Shown here: one piece after another, positions 25,094-26,055 of the stretch
Layout of the letters: each line of letters begins with the position of its first letter
Position numbering within the stretch: the stretch's first letter is position 1
NCBI GenBank assembly: GCA_035290065.1
Contig: DATDVD010000057.1
Location: 1-26,055 of the forward strand
Source: DATDVD01 sp035290065
GTDB lineage: Bacteria > Pseudomonadota > Gammaproteobacteria > Coxiellales > Coxiellaceae
DNA length: 26,055 nt
Direction of reading: 5' to 3'
Translations under genes and position numbers: made by a program
Notes under the pieces: model-generated
Seen by the model: only the letters and a program-made list of their open reading frames with translations
Databases searched by the model: none
What the model was told of the DNA's origin: nothing

Positions 25094-25867
25094 CTAAGCC
25101 ACTCCACCCAATACCATAGCCATAGGGCTAGAAGCAGCTACTGCACCCACTTCATCACTTGCGTGAGAAGAGTCTGCGCGTAGTTGATCAACAAATGTTT
25201 TTGCTGCTTCATATTGTTCCGGCGGAATACCCAGCTTTCGCAGTTCAGCTTCTTGATCTAAGGGATGAGAAGTAAGAGAAAAGGATTTTCGGGCTTGTTG
25301 AAGCATGGTATCGAATTCTCCTGATTTAAAATCCGTTTTCTGCAAAACCCTTTCTTTCTGATTAAGCAAAAGCATTGCCGCGGCTACACTAAAAGCCAGG
25401 ATAGTAATGGCTGCGGGTATGAGGGTAAATAGGGAATTAAAAAGTGGGGCCGGATGTAGACTAAGCAACCCTACCATGAGAGTTCCAAGCATCCCGATAA
25501 GACCTACTACACAAAGGATAGGAGGAGTTCCCATAAGAGCTACTGAGAAAGAATAACGTTTTTCCATGTCTGCCTCTTGCTGAATTGTTGGGCGCATTGA
25601 GGCGGGAAATAATTCAAGGAATTCAGGCATAGAAAGATCTTTTTTACAGTCGCCGGGCCAGAAAGGGAGGTGGCGAATAATACGAAGGCCTGCTATTTTC
25701 CCCTTTTCATTAAAAAAATATTTAATTTCAATACGTGCAAGCTTGTTATTTCCAGAAGCTCTATTTGATAAATAGGCTTTTAAAAATGTCCATTCTAGAA
25801 TTTCTCGAGACAATTTTGATAGAGGCTGAGAGATTATAGGAGCGTGAGTGAACAATAATGATGGCAT
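25094..25867 (-). CDS. Hypothetical two-helix membrane protein
   Basis: I do not recognise this 257-residue protein. It has a soluble N-terminal part of ~105 residues with a basic patch (RASGNNKLARIEIKYFFNEK), two membrane helices (about 110-135 and 145-168) and a soluble C-terminal part that includes LRKLGIPPEQYEAAKTFVDQ and ends in an Ala/Gly-rich tail AVAASSPMAMVLGGVA. No signal peptide. GGAG lies six bases before the ATG at 25867. Helix-pair layout resembles the unknown protein at 14837-15694, but sequence similarity is not evident. It stands between the permease and a tRNA gene at the contig end. Confidence 0.7.
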   Translation of the reverse strand: MPSLLFTHAPIISQPLSKLSREILEWTFLKAYLSNRASGNNKLARIEIKYFFNEKGKIAGLRIIRHLPFWPGDCKKDLSMPEFLELFPASMRPTIQQEADMEKRYSFSVALMGTPPILCVVGLIGMLGTLMVGLLSLHPAPLFNSLFTLIPAAITILAFSVAAAMLLLNQKERVLQKTDFKSGEFDTMLQQARKSFSLTSHPLDQEAELRKLGIPPEQYEAAKTFVDQLRADSSHASDEVGAVAASSPMAMVLGGVA

Positions 25868-25917
25868 AGGCTTCTCCGCTTTGTTGTTTTCCAGGTTAGC
25901 ATTTTTAACTTAGCACA

Positions 25918-26055
25918 ACAGTATTAAGGAAATATTAAGTGAGCATTGGTGCCGAAGAAAGGACTCGAACCTTCACGGGGTTGCCCCCACAAACACCTGA
26001 AGGTTCGAGTCCTTTCTTCGGCACCAATGCTCACTTAATATTTCCTTAATACTGT
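25918..26055. repeat. Perfect 58-bp inverted repeat at sequence end
   Basis: Bases 25918-25975 are the exact reverse complement of 25998-26055, with a 22-base loop (25976-25997). The arms hold the T-arm, acceptor and 3' trailer of tRNA-Leu. The right arm runs to the last base of the window. Perfect identity over trailer sequence as well as tRNA points to a fold-back copy, probably an amplification or assembly artefact. Confidence 0.9.
25947..26001 (-). tRNA. tRNA-Leu(CAG), 3' half only
   Basis: Read on the minus strand from 26001: anticodon loop TTCAGGT with anticodon CAG, stem half GTTTG, long variable arm with a GGGG-CAA-CCCC hairpin, T-arm GAAGG-TTCGAGT-CCTTT, then CTTCGGC-A-CCA encoded. 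The long variable arm, G37 and CAG fit leucine. The 5' part should contain GCCGAAG, the D-arm and CAAAC for the anticodon stem; instead the sequence switches at about 26002 to a fold-back of the T-arm. A second copy of the last ~29 bases lies on the plus strand at 25998-26026. Gene cut by the contig end rather than naturally decayed, most likely. Confidence 0.75.

Noticed and set aside
25998..26026. A second tRNA on the plus strand
   Set aside because: It is only the mirrored 3' end created by the fold-back; upstream sequence on that strand does not form an anticodon or D-arm.

Overview
The window reads as the end of a draft or metagenomic contig from an AT-leaning gammaproteobacterium. The serS-rarA-lolA-ftsK-trxB-infA-clpA-icd-mnmA order is the block known from Pseudomonas (and, in part, E. 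coli). The mfd-csiV and nagZ-side genes form a second Pseudomonas-like cluster. The reduced version of the block, several unknown proteins that look lineage-specific, and the base composition fit Legionellales/Coxiellaceae best, but that placement is inference from gene order and sequence flavour, not from a phylogeny.

Left part (1-9390): an unrecognised alpha-helical protein, possibly cut at its 5' end, converges on a minus-strand series ftsK, lolA, a PQQ-type beta-propeller protein, rarA, serS. The propeller gene is AT-rich and interrupts the otherwise conserved lolA-rarA pair; rarA-serS has a good sigma70-type promoter of its own downstream of it. trxB is divergent from ftsK.

Middle (9390-15700): a perfect nested inverted repeat with GTAG tags (a REPIN-like pair of REP elements) starts on the trxB stop codon and fills the place where aat and ate sit in Pseudomonas. 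infA, clpA, icd and mnmA follow. clpS, aat and ate are absent from the block although ClpA keeps its ClpP-binding loop, so the N-degron branch of ClpAP appears to have been removed here. Further GTAG-tagged palindromes occur beside icd, mnmA and mfd, and the best mnmA promoter lies partly inside one of them. An unknown two-helix membrane protein with an acidic tandem duplication occupies the mnmA/mfd junction.

Right part (15757-26055): mfd and csiV on the plus strand face a tight minus-strand operon: YkuD-fold L,D-transpeptidase-like enzyme without signal peptide, DUF1820 protein, nagZ, an MscS channel and hpt. The enzyme next to cytoplasmic NagZ suggests a peptidoglycan-recycling role. Then come an APC-family permease and another unknown two-helix membrane protein. 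The sequence ends in the 3' half of tRNA-Leu(CAG) followed by a perfect 58-bp fold-back of itself, most simply a contig-end artefact.

No stretch longer than 300 bases lacks a gene. No CRISPR array, transposase, rRNA or phage gene was seen.
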